DNA of 53,600 nucleotides from Magnetococcales bacterium. Its GTDB lineage: Bacteria; Pseudomonadota; Magnetococcia; Magnetococcales; Magnetaquicoccaceae. The position numbers and the translations under genes are program-made. Where the stretch lies: positions 1 through 53,600 of the forward strand of contig JADGBT010000028.1 in the NCBI GenBank assembly GCA_015231375.1. Direction: 5' to 3'. Under the pieces are notes generated by a model. That model was given only the letters and a program-made list of their open reading frames with translations. It had not been told where the DNA came from and searched no databases. Position 1 is the stretch's first letter. The number at the start of each line of letters is the position of its first letter. Below are positions 22,251 through 30,808 of the stretch, in pieces.

Positions 22251-23126
22251 TCACCCCACCGATCCCAACTCCTGCCGTTTTTTCTGTTCGAACCGCTCCT
22301 TCTGGGAAAGGTTCAACACGCTCTCCCCCTCGCCCCGCTTGCCTTTGCGAATGAACGAGGCCAACTGATAGCCCCGATCCAGGGCCAATCCCGTGGTATG
22401 ATCGAATTGGGGTTCGTGGCGTTTCATGAACTCGAATCCGCAACGCTCCGCGATCACCGGCAGACGTTCGGGCGGGATCTGAAGATTGCAAAACTCCGCC
22501 ACCCGGAGGATGGTGCCCGGCAGATCGGCGGTCAACGCCTCGTAGCGCAAGAACAGCACATCCGGATCGTTCCGATGTTGCCACCATCCCTGGACATGAT
22601 CGAACCAGGACTGAAACTGCACCTGCCCGTTCATGAAACGCTCGAAGAACTCATCGAACGTCCCCCGGAACGACAGGTGCGAGCGATAGAAATGATAATA
22701 CGACACCACCACATCCTGCCCATCCCGCATCACATAGATGTATTTGCCGCGTTTTTTCGGGGTATCGGGATAAGACAGATGACACTTGAACACCCGAGGC
22801 GAAGGCATGGCGGCGAAATAGGCCATGGCCGCCTGAGGATTGGACATGATGCGCCGCTCGAACCAGGGCACCACCATGCCGATGTGCTGAAAATCCATGT
22901 TGCCGTCCGTGGTCAACTGATACAGCATCATCTGCATCAAGGTGGTACCGGAACGGGGATAGGTGACGACAAAGATATCGTCCGCCCGATCCTCCATTTC
23001 AAAGGCCACGGTCCGTTTCAGATCGATCTGAATCGCGGCGGTCTCGATCCACTCCGCCAGGGTCCGCAACCCCCCACTGACACCGCCAATCAGACGGTTG
23101 GCGTTTTTCTTGATGGTCTCGTTCAT
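22251..23126 (-). CDS. PAPS-dependent sulfotransferase
   Basis: A 291-residue cytosolic-type sulfotransferase. It would move a sulfuryl group from PAPS to a hydroxyl or amine. The 5'-phosphosulfate loop TYPRSGTT lies at 55-62. The catalytic-base position is H116 in VFKCHL. The 3'-phosphate motif is around R134-S142 (VMRDGQDVVVSYY). A basic RKGKRGEG motif sits near the C-terminus. Length matches the family and no signal peptide is seen. The gene faces the opposite way inside the lipopeptide cluster, between the TolC and ABC genes. A tailoring role on the peptide, for example on Thr, is inference from position. A role in sulfating another metabolite is possible. Confidence 0.88.
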   Translation of the reverse strand: MNETIKKNANRLIGGVSGGLRTLAEWIETAAIQIDLKRTVAFEMEDRADDIFVVTYPRSGTTLMQMMLYQLTTDGNMDFQHIGMVVPWFERRIMSNPQAAMAYFAAMPSPRVFKCHLSYPDTPKKRGKYIYVMRDGQDVVVSYYHFYRSHLSFRGTFDEFFERFMNGQVQFQSWFDHVQGWWQHRNDPDVLFLRYEALTADLPGTILRVAEFCNLQIPPERLPVIAERCGFEFMKRHEPQFDHTTGLALDRGYQLASFIRKGKRGEGESVLNLSQKERFEQKKRQELGSVG

Positions 23127-23301
23127 GGTGATGGCTTCACTTCCAACAAAAAAAAGAGGGGATGACGGTTCATCCTCCAGTATAACGCCCGTGGCGCGCG
23201 ACCCAAGGAAAAAATCGAAAGAATCGCATCCCCAGACACCTCAACGCGACATCTCTGGTCAAAAGAACCCCTGGCACTTCACCCCTTTTTTGTTGTATTC
23301 T

Positions 23302-23325
23302 GGATCGGGTTTGCCAAACCGATCC
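23302..23325. repeat. inverted repeat upstream of the ABC transporter gene
   Basis: GGATCGG-G-TTT and AAACCGATCC form a 10-bp stem with one bulged base around a GCC loop, 61 bases before the transporter start. A TATTCT at 23296-23301 next to it could be a -10 box. This may be an operator or an attenuating hairpin; neither is shown. Confidence 0.4.
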
Positions 23326-23386
23326 CTATAAACCAAAACATTCCAACCCACACACCCGTTCCTTACACACTTCTGGACATCCGCAT

Positions 23387-25036
23387 ATGAAATTGTTGGA
23401 ATTCTTCAACCGGGAGTTGGAAATTTCCAAAGGGTCCATCCTGGGAAGCGCCGTCATGGCCGGTGGAGCCAGCGCGGTCTTGCTGGCGGTCATCAACGCC
23501 GGAGCGGAAAAAGCGGCCAACCAGGAGGTGCGAGATCATCTGTTCTGGATCTTCATCGCGTCGTTTCTGCTTTTTTTCATCACCAAGAAACACGCCCTCA
23601 GCACCACCTCCATCGCCGTGGAGGCGGCGGTCCGCAAGGTGCGCATCCGCATCGCCGACAAAATCCGCAAGTCGGATCTAAGTTTCGTGGAGAACATGGG
23701 CCGCTCCAGCATGTTCACCCGCCTCACCCAGGATGCCAACCTGATCTCCCAATCGGCGGTCATCATCATCAATGCCAGCCAGTCGGCCATTGTCCTGGTC
23801 ACCACCCTGATGTATGTGGCCTGGCTGTCTCCGGTAGGCTTTTTCATCATCCTGGTGGCCCTCAGCACCGGCAGTGCCATGTATCTGGTCAACAACCGCA
23901 AAAACGCCGAAGCCTTCGAGGTGGTCAACCGCAAGGAGTCGGAATTCTTCGACGCCCTCAACAACCTGTTGAGCGGCTTCAAGGAGATCAAGGTCAACCA
24001 GAAAAAAAGCGACAGCCTCTTCGATCACATCCAGCGCATCTCCGTGGAAACGGAAAAACTCAAAGTGACCTCCGGTCTGCGCTTTGTCGTGGATTTCATG
24101 TTCTCCCAGGTCACGTTCTATCTGCTTTTGGCCATCATCGTCTTCATCCTGCCCGAACTGGAAACCACCCATTACACCATCGTCATCAAACTCACCGCCT
24201 CGGCCCTGTTCATCATCGGACCGGTCAACCTGCTGGTGGGCGCCATTCCGATCTTCACCCTGGCGGATGTGGCGGTGCGCAACCTCTACAAACTGGAAAA
24301 AGAACTGGACGCCCAGGGACTCAACACCCAACCCCTCAACCAGCGTCTCGCCAACAAAATGGCCTCCTTCCAGGAGATCCGCTTTGAAAACGTCCACTTC
24401 ACCTACGAGGCGCGCGAACAGGCCCAGGGCGTGGAATTCAGCGTCGGCCCCCTCAATTTCGTGGTGAAAAAAGGCAACATTCTCTTCCTCACCGGAGGCA
24501 ACGGCAGCGGCAAATCCACGGTGCTCAAGCTGATCACCGGTCTGTATTATCCCACCTCGGGACGCATCCTGGTGGACGGAATCCCGATCACACGCACCAA
24601 CTATCCGGAATTCCGCAATCTGTTCTCATTGATCTTCAGCGATTTTCATCTCTTCGACCGGCTGTACGGCCTGGAAGGGGTGGACGAGGACACCCTGGAC
24701 GAACTCCTGCAACTGATGCAGTTGGAACAAAAAACCACCTATCAAGATGGACGCTTCACCGACCTCAACCTCTCCACCGGCCAGAAGAAACGCCTCGCCT
24801 TCATCGCCTCCTCGCTGGAGGAAAAACCCATCAGCGTGTTCGACGAATGGGCGGCGGATCAGGATGCCACTTTCCGGGCCTTCTTTTACGAAAAGATCCT
24901 GCCGGACATGCGCGCCAAAGGGATCACCCTGGTGTGCGTCACCCACGATGACCGCTATTTCGACGATTGCGACCATCTGATCAAAATGGAGATGGGCAAG
25001 GTGGTCATGGACGATCCCCAGCACGGAAACCTGTAA
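23387..25036 (+). CDS. cyclic-peptide-export-type ABC transporter (PvdE/SyrD-like)
   Basis: A 549-residue half-transporter with fused membrane and ATPase parts. Hydrophobic helices lie near 17-40, 52-68, 122-145, 150-168, 242-257 and 268-292. The ATPase has Walker A GGNGSGKST (370-378), the FSDFHLF form at the Q-loop region (417-423), signature LSTGQ (462-466), Walker B ISVFDE (482-487) and H520. The FSDFHLF segment is typical of the PvdE, SyrD and microcin-type peptide exporters. It would pump the assembled peptide into the periplasm, where the TolC-family protein could take over. It is followed after four bases by the thioesterase gene. Start at ATG 23387, the first in the conserved frame. 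Confidence 0.92.
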   Translation: MKLLEFFNRELEISKGSILGSAVMAGGASAVLLAVINAGAEKAANQEVRDHLFWIFIASFLLFFITKKHALSTTSIAVEAAVRKVRIRIADKIRKSDLSFVENMGRSSMFTRLTQDANLISQSAVIIINASQSAIVLVTTLMYVAWLSPVGFFIILVALSTGSAMYLVNNRKNAEAFEVVNRKESEFFDALNNLLSGFKEIKVNQKKSDSLFDHIQRISVETEKLKVTSGLRFVVDFMFSQVTFYLLLAIIVFILPELETTHYTIVIKLTASALFIIGPVNLLVGAIPIFTLADVAVRNLYKLEKELDAQGLNTQPLNQRLANKMASFQEIRFENVHFTYEAREQAQGVEFSVGPLNFVVKKGNILFLTGGNGSGKSTVLKLITGLYYPTSGRILVDGIPITRTNYPEFRNLFSLIFSDFHLFDRLYGLEGVDEDTLDELLQLMQLEQKTTYQDGRFTDLNLSTGQKKRLAFIASSLEEKPISVFDEWAADQDATFRAFFYEKILPDMRAKGITLVCVTHDDRYFDDCDHLIKMEMGKVVMDDPQHGNL

Positions 25037-25040
25037 AGCA

Positions 25041-25745
25041 ATGCAACTGTTCTGCATTCCCTATGCGGGCGGCAACGCCTATGCGTATCTCGGGCTGACC
25101 AAACATACGGATGATTTCATTCAGGTGATTCCCCTGGAATCCCCCGGACGCGGACGCCGGGGTCAGGAACCCCTGCTGGAGACCATCGCGGCGTTGACCG
25201 ACGACCTCGTTTCCCTGATCCGCAGTCAGGTCCACGGACCCTTCGCCCTGTTCGGTCACAGTCTCGGCGCCTATCTGGCCAATCTGATCAGCCGACGCCT
25301 GATGGACGAGTATCATCTGCCCCCGTGTCACCTGTTCGTCTCCGGGGCCGCCGGACCCACGCGCCTCAAGCCCGCCAATCTGATTCACCAACTCCCCAAA
25401 GCCGACTTTCTGGCCGAGGTGGGCAAATACGGCGGCATTCCCAAGGCCATTCTGGCCCATCAGGAGCTGATCGACTATTTCGAGCCGATCCTGCGGGCCG
25501 ATTTCAAGGCCATCGAGACCGATCACTATCCCGCTCCGCCGCCCATGGATCTGGGCATCACCGCCATGACCGGTTCCCTGGACACCATCGTCACCCTGGA
25601 GTTGATACGCCTCTGGCAGGCGGAGACCCGGCGTCCTCTGGTGATCGAATCCCTTCCCGGAGACCATTTTTTCATCTTCGAGCAGTGGCCACGGATCGGC
25701 GAGATTCTCTCCCACACCCTGCGACCCTGCTGCCGCCCATCGTGA
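25041..25745 (+). CDS. type II thioesterase
   Basis: A 234-residue alpha/beta hydrolase of the stand-alone synthetase-editing kind. It opens with the typical CIPYAGG stretch and the GRG element of the family. Catalytic residues are S74 in GHSLG, probable D181 in the GSLDTIV stretch and H209 in GDHFF. Such enzymes remove wrong acyl groups from carrier proteins. Because no terminal thioesterase domain exists in the cluster, it could also release product, which is unproven. It lies four bases after the ABC gene and overlaps the next gene by GTGA, so the three are likely one transcript. Confidence 0.92.
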   Translation: MQLFCIPYAGGNAYAYLGLTKHTDDFIQVIPLESPGRGRRGQEPLLETIAALTDDLVSLIRSQVHGPFALFGHSLGAYLANLISRRLMDEYHLPPCHLFVSGAAGPTRLKPANLIHQLPKADFLAEVGKYGGIPKAILAHQELIDYFEPILRADFKAIETDHYPAPPPMDLGITAMTGSLDTIVTLELIRLWQAETRRPLVIESLPGDHFFIFEQWPRIGEILSHTLRPCCRPS

Positions 25746-26428
25746 TCCGCATTCTGCTGGCGGAGATCCCCTCCACTCCGCCCCCCCCGCCCCAGTGGCA
25801 GACACAGCTGAATCAGCTACCCGCAACCCACCATCCCGCGATTCTGCGTTTCAGACGGTGGCAGGACCGACAGGCCACGCTCCTGGGACGACTGCTGCTG
25901 CGGCAAGCCCTGTTGGAAGCCGAACACGAAGCCCACACCCTGCGCGACTGGCGCCTCGGGGAACATGGCAAACCCCGGGTGGCGGAAGACATCTTCTTCA
26001 ACATCTCCCACACCGAAGGTTTGGTGGTCTGCGCCGTGAGCCGTCTGGGGGAGGTCGGCATCGATTGTGAACGAATCCGCCCCATCGCGCTGGAGGATTT
26101 CCAAAGCCTGATGGATCCGGCCACCTGGCAGAGCATCCACACCGCCGCCCATCCCGAACAGGCCTTCTTCGACTTCTGGACCGCGCGGGAAAGCGTGGTC
26201 AAAGGGGATGGACGGGGATTGTCGATTCCCTTCTCAGCCCTGGAGATTCAAGACAATCGCGCCACCATCCGCCCTCCCCACACCCCCGCACCCCACGGCG
26301 TCCAGAGTTGGCGCATCCACCCGGTGACCACCCGCCCCGGCTATTGTTGCCATCTGGCCACCCCGGTCTCCACCCCGCCGATAGCCCCGATCCTCTGTTT
26401 TCCGGCTAAATCAAGTTCTTTTCTGTAA
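25742..26428 (+). CDS. Sfp-type 4'-phosphopantetheinyl transferase
   Basis: A 228-residue transferase that would load the phosphopantetheine arm from CoA onto the ACP and PCP serines of the two synthetases. The Mg-binding motif GIDCE is at 106-110 and the second motif is W146-T-A-R-E150 with K154; the family usually shows KE, here RE. NISHTEG near 88-94 is the substrate motif. The GTG start at 25742 overlaps the thioesterase stop (GTGA). Presence in the cluster suggests the pathway brings its own activation. The last 25 residues are not family-like. Confidence 0.9.
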   Translation: MIRILLAEIPSTPPPPPQWQTQLNQLPATHHPAILRFRRWQDRQATLLGRLLLRQALLEAEHEAHTLRDWRLGEHGKPRVAEDIFFNISHTEGLVVCAVSRLGEVGIDCERIRPIALEDFQSLMDPATWQSIHTAAHPEQAFFDFWTARESVVKGDGRGLSIPFSALEIQDNRATIRPPHTPAPHGVQSWRIHPVTTRPGYCCHLATPVSTPPIAPILCFPAKSSSFL

Positions 26429-26593
26429 AACCGATTGATCCCCCACGCCACGGGGGTACACGCTTCAACGCCATGTTGGATGCCGTCCGCCTTGAAGCAA
26501 AACGGAAGGGGGGTTATGAAGCAGCCGATGTGCTTGCGGAAATGGAGAGGATCATAGAGCAGCATCCTCAATGAAACCAGCGCAATGATCTCC
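26429..26593 (+). other. short gap with a possible small reading frame
   Basis: An ATG at 26473 opens a 33-codon frame ending at 26574 whose product (MLDAVRLEAKRKGGYEAADV...) is helical and charged, like the C-terminal end of a larger protein. The same frame is open back to the PPTase stop. I do not recognise it. It may be a remnant, given the decayed elements that follow. Confidence 0.25.
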
Positions 26594-26819
26594 TCAATGG
26601 ATGCCTTTCGCCACCCACCCGGTGCGGATGATGAACTTTTGCGGCAACAGCCGTCGCACTTCGGCCTGGGCGTCTTTGGCCACATTGGTCAGGGTCAGGA
26701 CGGAGGCGAACAAAAGCTGTTTGCCACCGCCCGCCACCGCCCGCCACCGCCCGATTGAGCGCGGATTCGTCGAACTCAATCCTGCACACATGTTGCGTTA
26801 CCACAACGTGGCTGACCAA
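26594..26819 (-). pseudogene. frameshifted phage morphogenesis gene fragment
   Basis: Read on the minus strand, one frame gives a CRIEFDESALNRAVAGG start and a second frame continues with AVAGGGKQLLFASVLTLTNV and QAEVRRLLPQKFIIRTGWVA. Together they resemble the beginning of a small phage tail/head morphogenesis protein seen in proteobacterial prophages. The frame switch falls exactly in a three-fold 10-base repeat, so repeat expansion likely broke it. A stop then follows GIH. This is a remnant, not a working gene. Confidence 0.5.
26723..26752. repeat. three tandem copies of a 10-base unit
   Basis: Three head-to-tail copies of GCCACCGCCC lie within the phage fragment. The unit length is not a multiple of three, so gain or loss of one copy shifts the frame, which matches the frame change seen there. 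Confidence 0.8.
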
Positions 26820-26928
26820 ATGTCCAGAGGAATTTCCGCCTGCTGAAGAACCTGTCGCAAAATGGGGTGCAAGGGCCTAAAATCTGGTAGAATGGCCGTT
26901 GTCGTTCACACAGGATCTGGAGGACACG

Positions 26929-27730
26929 ATGGCGGGATTTTTCCGGGAACCGGACCGGCAACCGATGCATCTGTTGCCGGTGGACATGCTGGAGTGGGTG
27001 CATGAGGATGATATTGCGCACTTGATTTTGGATGTCGTGGAGAGGATGGACCTGAGCCAATGCAAAGGGCGTTATCAGGTGGGAGATCTGGCGCACCGGC
27101 ACTGTCGCCCGGAATAATGTTGGCTGTGCTGATTTATGGCTACAGCCACGGGTACACATCGAGGCGGAAACTGGAAAGACTAGGCGTGCGTGATGCGGGA
27201 TTCCGGATGATCGTAGAGGACGAGACGCCGGATCATGCGACGATAGCGCGATTTTGGCGCAAGCATCTGGCAGACGTACAGGTTTTGTTCACCGAAGTCT
27301 GAAGTCATGCCGGAAGTCTGGGATGGCCCGTCTGGGGTCTGGTGGCTTTGGATAGGACCAAAGTGAAGGTCAACGCTTCGTTGGATGCCAACCGGACGGC
27401 AGCGACGCTTGAACGCCGAGGCCGTAAGCCACAGGCTGGCAACCACGAGGTGAGCGAGGAAGTCAAGGCCAACGTGACCGACCCGGGAAGCCGAATCATG
27501 AAAGCGCGCAAGGGTTGGATTCAGGGATACAACACCCAGGCGGTGGTGTCGGAAGACCAGATCATCGGGTGCGGACGAATTTCTCCTGCGGGGACTGGAG
27601 TTGTGTGACGGCTGAGTGGAAATTCCATACGGCCATACACAATCTCAAGAAACTGCACTCGAAATGCGTCACAGATGGGAAAGATAAGGGACCCATTGGC
27701 TTCACTGATGGCGGGAATCCCGCCCTATGA
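26929..27730 (+). pseudogene. broken IS1182-type transposase
   Basis: Pieces of one transposase are spread over different frames. MAGFFREPDRQPMHLLPVDM and DDIAHLILDVVERMDLS (N-terminal) are followed in a second frame by MLAVLIYGYSHGYTSRRKLE and TIARFWRKHLADVQ, ending at a TGA at 27300. Then come VALDRTKVKVNAS with KGWIQGYNTQAVVSEDQIIG, and in a third frame AEWKFHTAIHNLKKL at the C-terminal end. The order matches IS1182-family transposases, but much of the middle and end is missing. At least two frameshifts and one stop make it inactive. Terminal repeats were not found. Confidence 0.8.
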
Positions 27731-27990
27731 ATGTGGAAACCGGACTTTCGGGACCGGTGGACTAGTCAGTACACCGCGTCAAAGCTGATGGTTTATTTTA
27801 TTTGGAGACAGGCTCTTCGGTCGGCTGATTGGCCAATTTTGCACATGGATTGAAGGGGGTAAAGAGTGATAAGATGGTGTAGAATGATGCACCTCTTGGC
27901 AGATGTGTGACGACAGGATCGGGCTACGCCTTTTCTGTTGGTTTCAGATAATGGATGGTAGTGGTTTTAAAAGGAAAGGAGCACCCGCAT
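27731..27990. other. gap before the pentapeptide genes
   Basis: A 40-codon plus-strand frame (27731-27850 region) has no recognisable product. The AT-rich stretch 27790-27960 probably holds the promoter for the pentapeptide pair. AAAGGAG at 27975-27981 is the ribosome binding site of the next gene. Confidence 0.35.
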
Positions 27991-28551
27991 ATGACGAACC
28001 GTTATCTTTATCTGTTTCTGTTGCTGTTTTGTCTACCCGGTGTGGCGTCCGGTGCGAGTGATGAGCTGTTGGCCCGTTTGAAGAATGACAAGAAATGTTC
28101 CAAATGCGATCTGCAATACACCGACTGGCAAGGGGCCGATCTGGTCGGGGCCGAGGTGAGTGGCTCCTTTTTTTACAAGTGCAAGATGAACGGGGTGAAA
28201 CTCTCCGGGGGGAAACTGGTGTGGTCCAATCTGGAGTTGGCCGAGTTGGTCGAGGCGGATTTGAGCAAGGCGGATTTGACCGGAGCCGATATGCGTCAGA
28301 CCGATCTGACCCGCGCCAATTTGAGTCAGGCCTATCTCTACGGGGCCAATCTGGCTGGCAGCAAAGCCGTGGGGGCGGATTTTTCCCAGGCGTTTCTCAA
28401 GGGGGTCAACCTGACGGCGGCGGATCTGCGTGACAGCAATCTCAAGGGAGCCAATCTGGAACGGGCGGTCTTGACCCATGCCCTGCTGGGAGGGGCGATC
28501 TGGACCGATGGCCGCACATGTGCCGCCGGATCCAAGGGAAGCTGTCAATGA
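27991..28551 (+). CDS. exported pentapeptide-repeat protein A
   Basis: A 186-residue protein. Residues 1-20 form a signal peptide (hydrophobic LYLFLLLFCLPG core, cut after ASGA). Then comes a KCSKCDL motif, and from about 45 to 170 tandem A(D/N)LxX pentapeptides (such as ADLSKADLTGADM), which fold as a four-sided beta helix. A TCAAGSKGSC end gives a second cysteine pair. Its export suggests a periplasmic or surface role; the pentapeptide fold alone does not define one. The ATG at 27991 has AAAGGAG nine bases upstream, whereas the longer frame start at 27955 lacks a signal. It overlaps the next, related gene by ATGA, so the two are coupled and probably arose by duplication. Confidence 0.85.
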   Translation: MTNRYLYLFLLLFCLPGVASGASDELLARLKNDKKCSKCDLQYTDWQGADLVGAEVSGSFFYKCKMNGVKLSGGKLVWSNLELAELVEADLSKADLTGADMRQTDLTRANLSQAYLYGANLAGSKAVGADFSQAFLKGVNLTAADLRDSNLKGANLERAVLTHALLGGAIWTDGRTCAAGSKGSCQ

Positions 28552-29141
28552 GCTTCCGGGTAGGGATCCTGCTCGTGTTCCTGGGCAGTGTGTCGTCCGC
28601 TGTGGCCGGGGAGGATTCGGTCCGGGAAGGGGGGGTGGAGGGGTTGCTCAAGAGTGGTCGCTGTGTCCGGTGCGATCTGACCGGAGCCGATCTGCATGGC
28701 GCCTCCTTGAAATCCGCCATGTTGCAGGGCAGCACCCTGGACAACGCCAATCTGCGCGATGCCGATCTGAGCGCGGCCCGACTCTTCAAGGCCCGCATGC
28801 GCAAGGCCGATGCCACGGGCGCCCATTTGCAACAAGCCCAGGTGCGCGCGGGGGATTTATCGGGTATCCTCTTGAAAGGGGCCGACCTGCGTGGAGCCAG
28901 TCTGGTCCAGGTCAACCTGGAAGGGGCAGATCTGCGCGGGGCGGATCTGCGACAGGCCACCCTGGAAGGAGCGTTTTTGAAAAATGCTCAATTGACTGGG
29001 GCGGATCTGCGCGATGCAGTCTTGTTCGGAGCCAACCTGGAGGGCGTGGATTGGAGCCAGGCCCAGTTGTCCGGTGCCTACTGGTACTCCGGCAGACGCT
29101 GCCGGGAGGGATCCGTGGGACGGTGCGATCAGGGACCATGA
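28548..29141 (+). CDS. exported pentapeptide-repeat protein B
   Basis: A 197-residue paralogue of the preceding protein. It has a signal peptide at 1-21 (VGILLVFLGSVSSAVA), an RCVRCDLTGADL entry motif, pentapeptides from about 45 to 175, and an RRCREGSVGRC end. The paired cysteines at both ends match protein A, so disulfides or metal binding may cap the beta helix in the periplasm (inference). Start ATG 28548 overlaps the previous stop (ATGA). The heme A synthase gene starts 37 bases downstream, so the pair may share its transcript. Confidence 0.85.
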   Translation: MSFRVGILLVFLGSVSSAVAGEDSVREGGVEGLLKSGRCVRCDLTGADLHGASLKSAMLQGSTLDNANLRDADLSAARLFKARMRKADATGAHLQQAQVRAGDLSGILLKGADLRGASLVQVNLEGADLRGADLRQATLEGAFLKNAQLTGADLRDAVLFGANLEGVDWSQAQLSGAYWYSGRRCREGSVGRCDQGP

Positions 29142-29178
29142 AGGTCAAAGACGGGATTTTTTTTCAGGAGATGAAGGC

Positions 29179-30231
29179 ATGACGCGTCAGGATCAGCGGC
29201 AGGTGGGTCTGTGGCTTTTTGTCTGTTGTGCGTTTGTGTATGGCATGTTGGCGTTGGGCGGCATCACCCGGTTGACCGGTTCCGGCCTTTCCATGGTGGA
29301 GTGGCAACCGCTGATCGGGGTGCTGCCCCCCTCGGACCAGACCGCCTGGCAGGAGCTGTTCGCCAAATATCAAAACACCCCGGAATTCCGCCATGTCAAT
29401 TACGACATGAACCTGGAAGGGTTCAAGGGGATTTTCTGGCTGGAATATTTTCATCGTCTGTTGGGTCGTTTGATCGGTCTGGTCTTCTTCGTGCCCTTTG
29501 CGTGGTTCTTGTGGCGCCGCAAGCTGGATCGACCGGTGACCATCCGACTGGCCATGATCTTTGTATTGGGTGGCATGCAGGGGGTGATGGGTTGGCTGAT
29601 GGTCAAGAGCGGATTGATCGCCGATCCCCATGTCAGTCCCTACCGGCTGACCGCCCATCTGGCCCTGGCGTTTCTGGTCTATGGCTGGATGTTGTGGACC
29701 GCCATGGAACTGTTCATCGGCGCGGAAGGCCGTCCGCAGGGCGTGGCTCCCGAGGGTCTCAAACGGTTTTCTTTGGGCATCGTCAGCCTGATCTCCGTGA
29801 CCGTGGTGAGCGGGGGGTTCGTGGCCGGAGCCAAGGCCGGATACGGCTATAATACCTTCCCGCTCATGCATGGCCAGTGGATCCCGGACGCCTATTGGGA
29901 GATGCGACCGGCGTGGCGCAATTTTTTTGAAAACGTTGCCGCCATCCAGTGGGATCACCGTCTGTTGGCCACGATCACCTTTTTTGCGATCGTGGTCTAC
30001 TGGTTTGTGGGTTTGCGTCACGCGCCCCCCTCACGGGTGCGGGCGGGCTTGCATCTGTTGTTGCTGGCTGTGAGCATTCAGGTGTTGTTGGGCATCGCCA
30101 CCTTGTTGTTGCATGTCCCGATCCACTTGGCCTGGGCCCATCAGGTGTGGTCCATGGCGCTGTTTACCGTGGCCATGTTCATCCATTTCCACATGCAAAC
30201 AGGAATATCGAGGGCTGTATGGACGCATTGA
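29179..30231 (+). CDS. ctaA: heme A synthase, COX15/CtaA type
   Basis: A 350-residue membrane enzyme that oxidises the methyl group of heme O to the formyl group of heme A for cytochrome oxidase. About eight transmembrane helices are visible in two halves. The four conserved heme-ligand histidines are H92 (EYFHRLLGR), H160 (RLTAHLAL), H260 (QWDHRLLA) and H321 (AWAHQVWSM). The GITRLTGSGLSMVEW start and the insertion between helices are of the alphaproteobacterial/mitochondrial COX15 form. The start ATG at 29179 has CAGGAG eight bases upstream. It overlaps the DUF420 gene by 13 bases, fitting a cytochrome oxidase assembly unit, although no oxidase subunit gene is in the window. Confidence 0.93.
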   Translation: MTRQDQRQVGLWLFVCCAFVYGMLALGGITRLTGSGLSMVEWQPLIGVLPPSDQTAWQELFAKYQNTPEFRHVNYDMNLEGFKGIFWLEYFHRLLGRLIGLVFFVPFAWFLWRRKLDRPVTIRLAMIFVLGGMQGVMGWLMVKSGLIADPHVSPYRLTAHLALAFLVYGWMLWTAMELFIGAEGRPQGVAPEGLKRFSLGIVSLISVTVVSGGFVAGAKAGYGYNTFPLMHGQWIPDAYWEMRPAWRNFFENVAAIQWDHRLLATITFFAIVVYWFVGLRHAPPSRVRAGLHLLLLAVSIQVLLGIATLLLHVPIHLAWAHQVWSMALFTVAMFIHFHMQTGISRAVWTH

Positions 30232-30665
30232 TTCCGTTCTTACCCCATTTTCAGGCCGCGTTGAATCTGACGGCGGCGGTATTGCTGTTTTCCGGTTTGC
30301 AGGCGATCCGTCGTCGCGATCTGGAAACCCATCGGAAGCGGATGTCCGGTGCCGTGATGGTGTCGGCGGTCTTTCTGGTTTCGTATCTGATCTATCACGC
30401 GGCGGTGGGCAATGTGAAATTCGCGGGAGTGGGTTGGATCCGTCCGGTCTATTTCACCATCCTGATCGCTCATGTGGCCCTGGCGGCGCTCTCCTTGCCG
30501 ATGATTTTCCTCACGCTGCGGCGCGCCCCCTGGCAACGGCTTGACACCGCCTGCGAACCCCATCGGCGCATCGCCCGCAAAACTTTTCCGGTCTGGATGT
30601 TTGTCTCCATCTCCGGACTGGTGGTCTACCTGACGGCGTTCCATCTCTACCCGCCGACGCCTTGA
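30219..30665 (+). CDS. DUF420 family membrane protein (CtaM-like)
   Basis: A 148-residue integral membrane protein with four hydrophobic segments (about 10-28, 42-62, 75-95, 120-142). Histidines near the membrane edges (H11, SYLIYHAA, IAHVALA and EPHRRIARKTFPVW) are typical of the DUF420 family. The Gram-positive member CtaM is needed for heme A-type oxidase activity, so a role in oxidase maturation is likely here. The ATG at 30219 lies inside the end of the heme A synthase gene, so translation is probably coupled. No terminator was identified immediately after it. Confidence 0.85.
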   Translation: MDALIPFLPHFQAALNLTAAVLLFSGLQAIRRRDLETHRKRMSGAVMVSAVFLVSYLIYHAAVGNVKFAGVGWIRPVYFTILIAHVALAALSLPMIFLTLRRAPWQRLDTACEPHRRIARKTFPVWMFVSISGLVVYLTAFHLYPPTP

Positions 30666-30756
30666 CGGGTCATCTTTCGGGGGCAGGAGGCTGAACAGGT
30701 ATCCGTCTCCTATGCTTTTTCTTATGCGCCCGGCAAGGGTGGTCATATTGGGGTGA

Positions 30757-30800
30757 GGGGCGCTAACGTGCCCCCATTGCTTTTGCCGCCTGAAGGCGGC
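30757..30800. repeat. two adjacent hairpins at an IS200/IS605 remnant end
   Basis: Hairpin 1 (30757-30774) has a 7-bp stem including one G-T pair and a TAAC loop. Hairpin 2 (30785-30800) is GCCGCC-TGAA-GGCGGC, a perfect 6-bp stem. They lie just past the 3' end of the broken IS200-type transposase, where this family carries its subterminal hairpins. They might instead act as a terminator of the ctaA-DUF420 unit. Confidence 0.5.
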
Positions 30801-30808
30801 AGGCCGTG

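Noticed and set aside
23272-23301. Possible sigma-54 promoter (TGGCAC) before the ABC transporter
   Set aside because: The -12 element (TTGC at the fixed spacing) is missing, and as a sigma-70 -35 box it matches poorly.
26341-26685. 114-codon minus-strand frame over the PPTase end
   Set aside because: Overlaps the PPTase end and the phage remnant, has no family resemblance, and changes composition midway.
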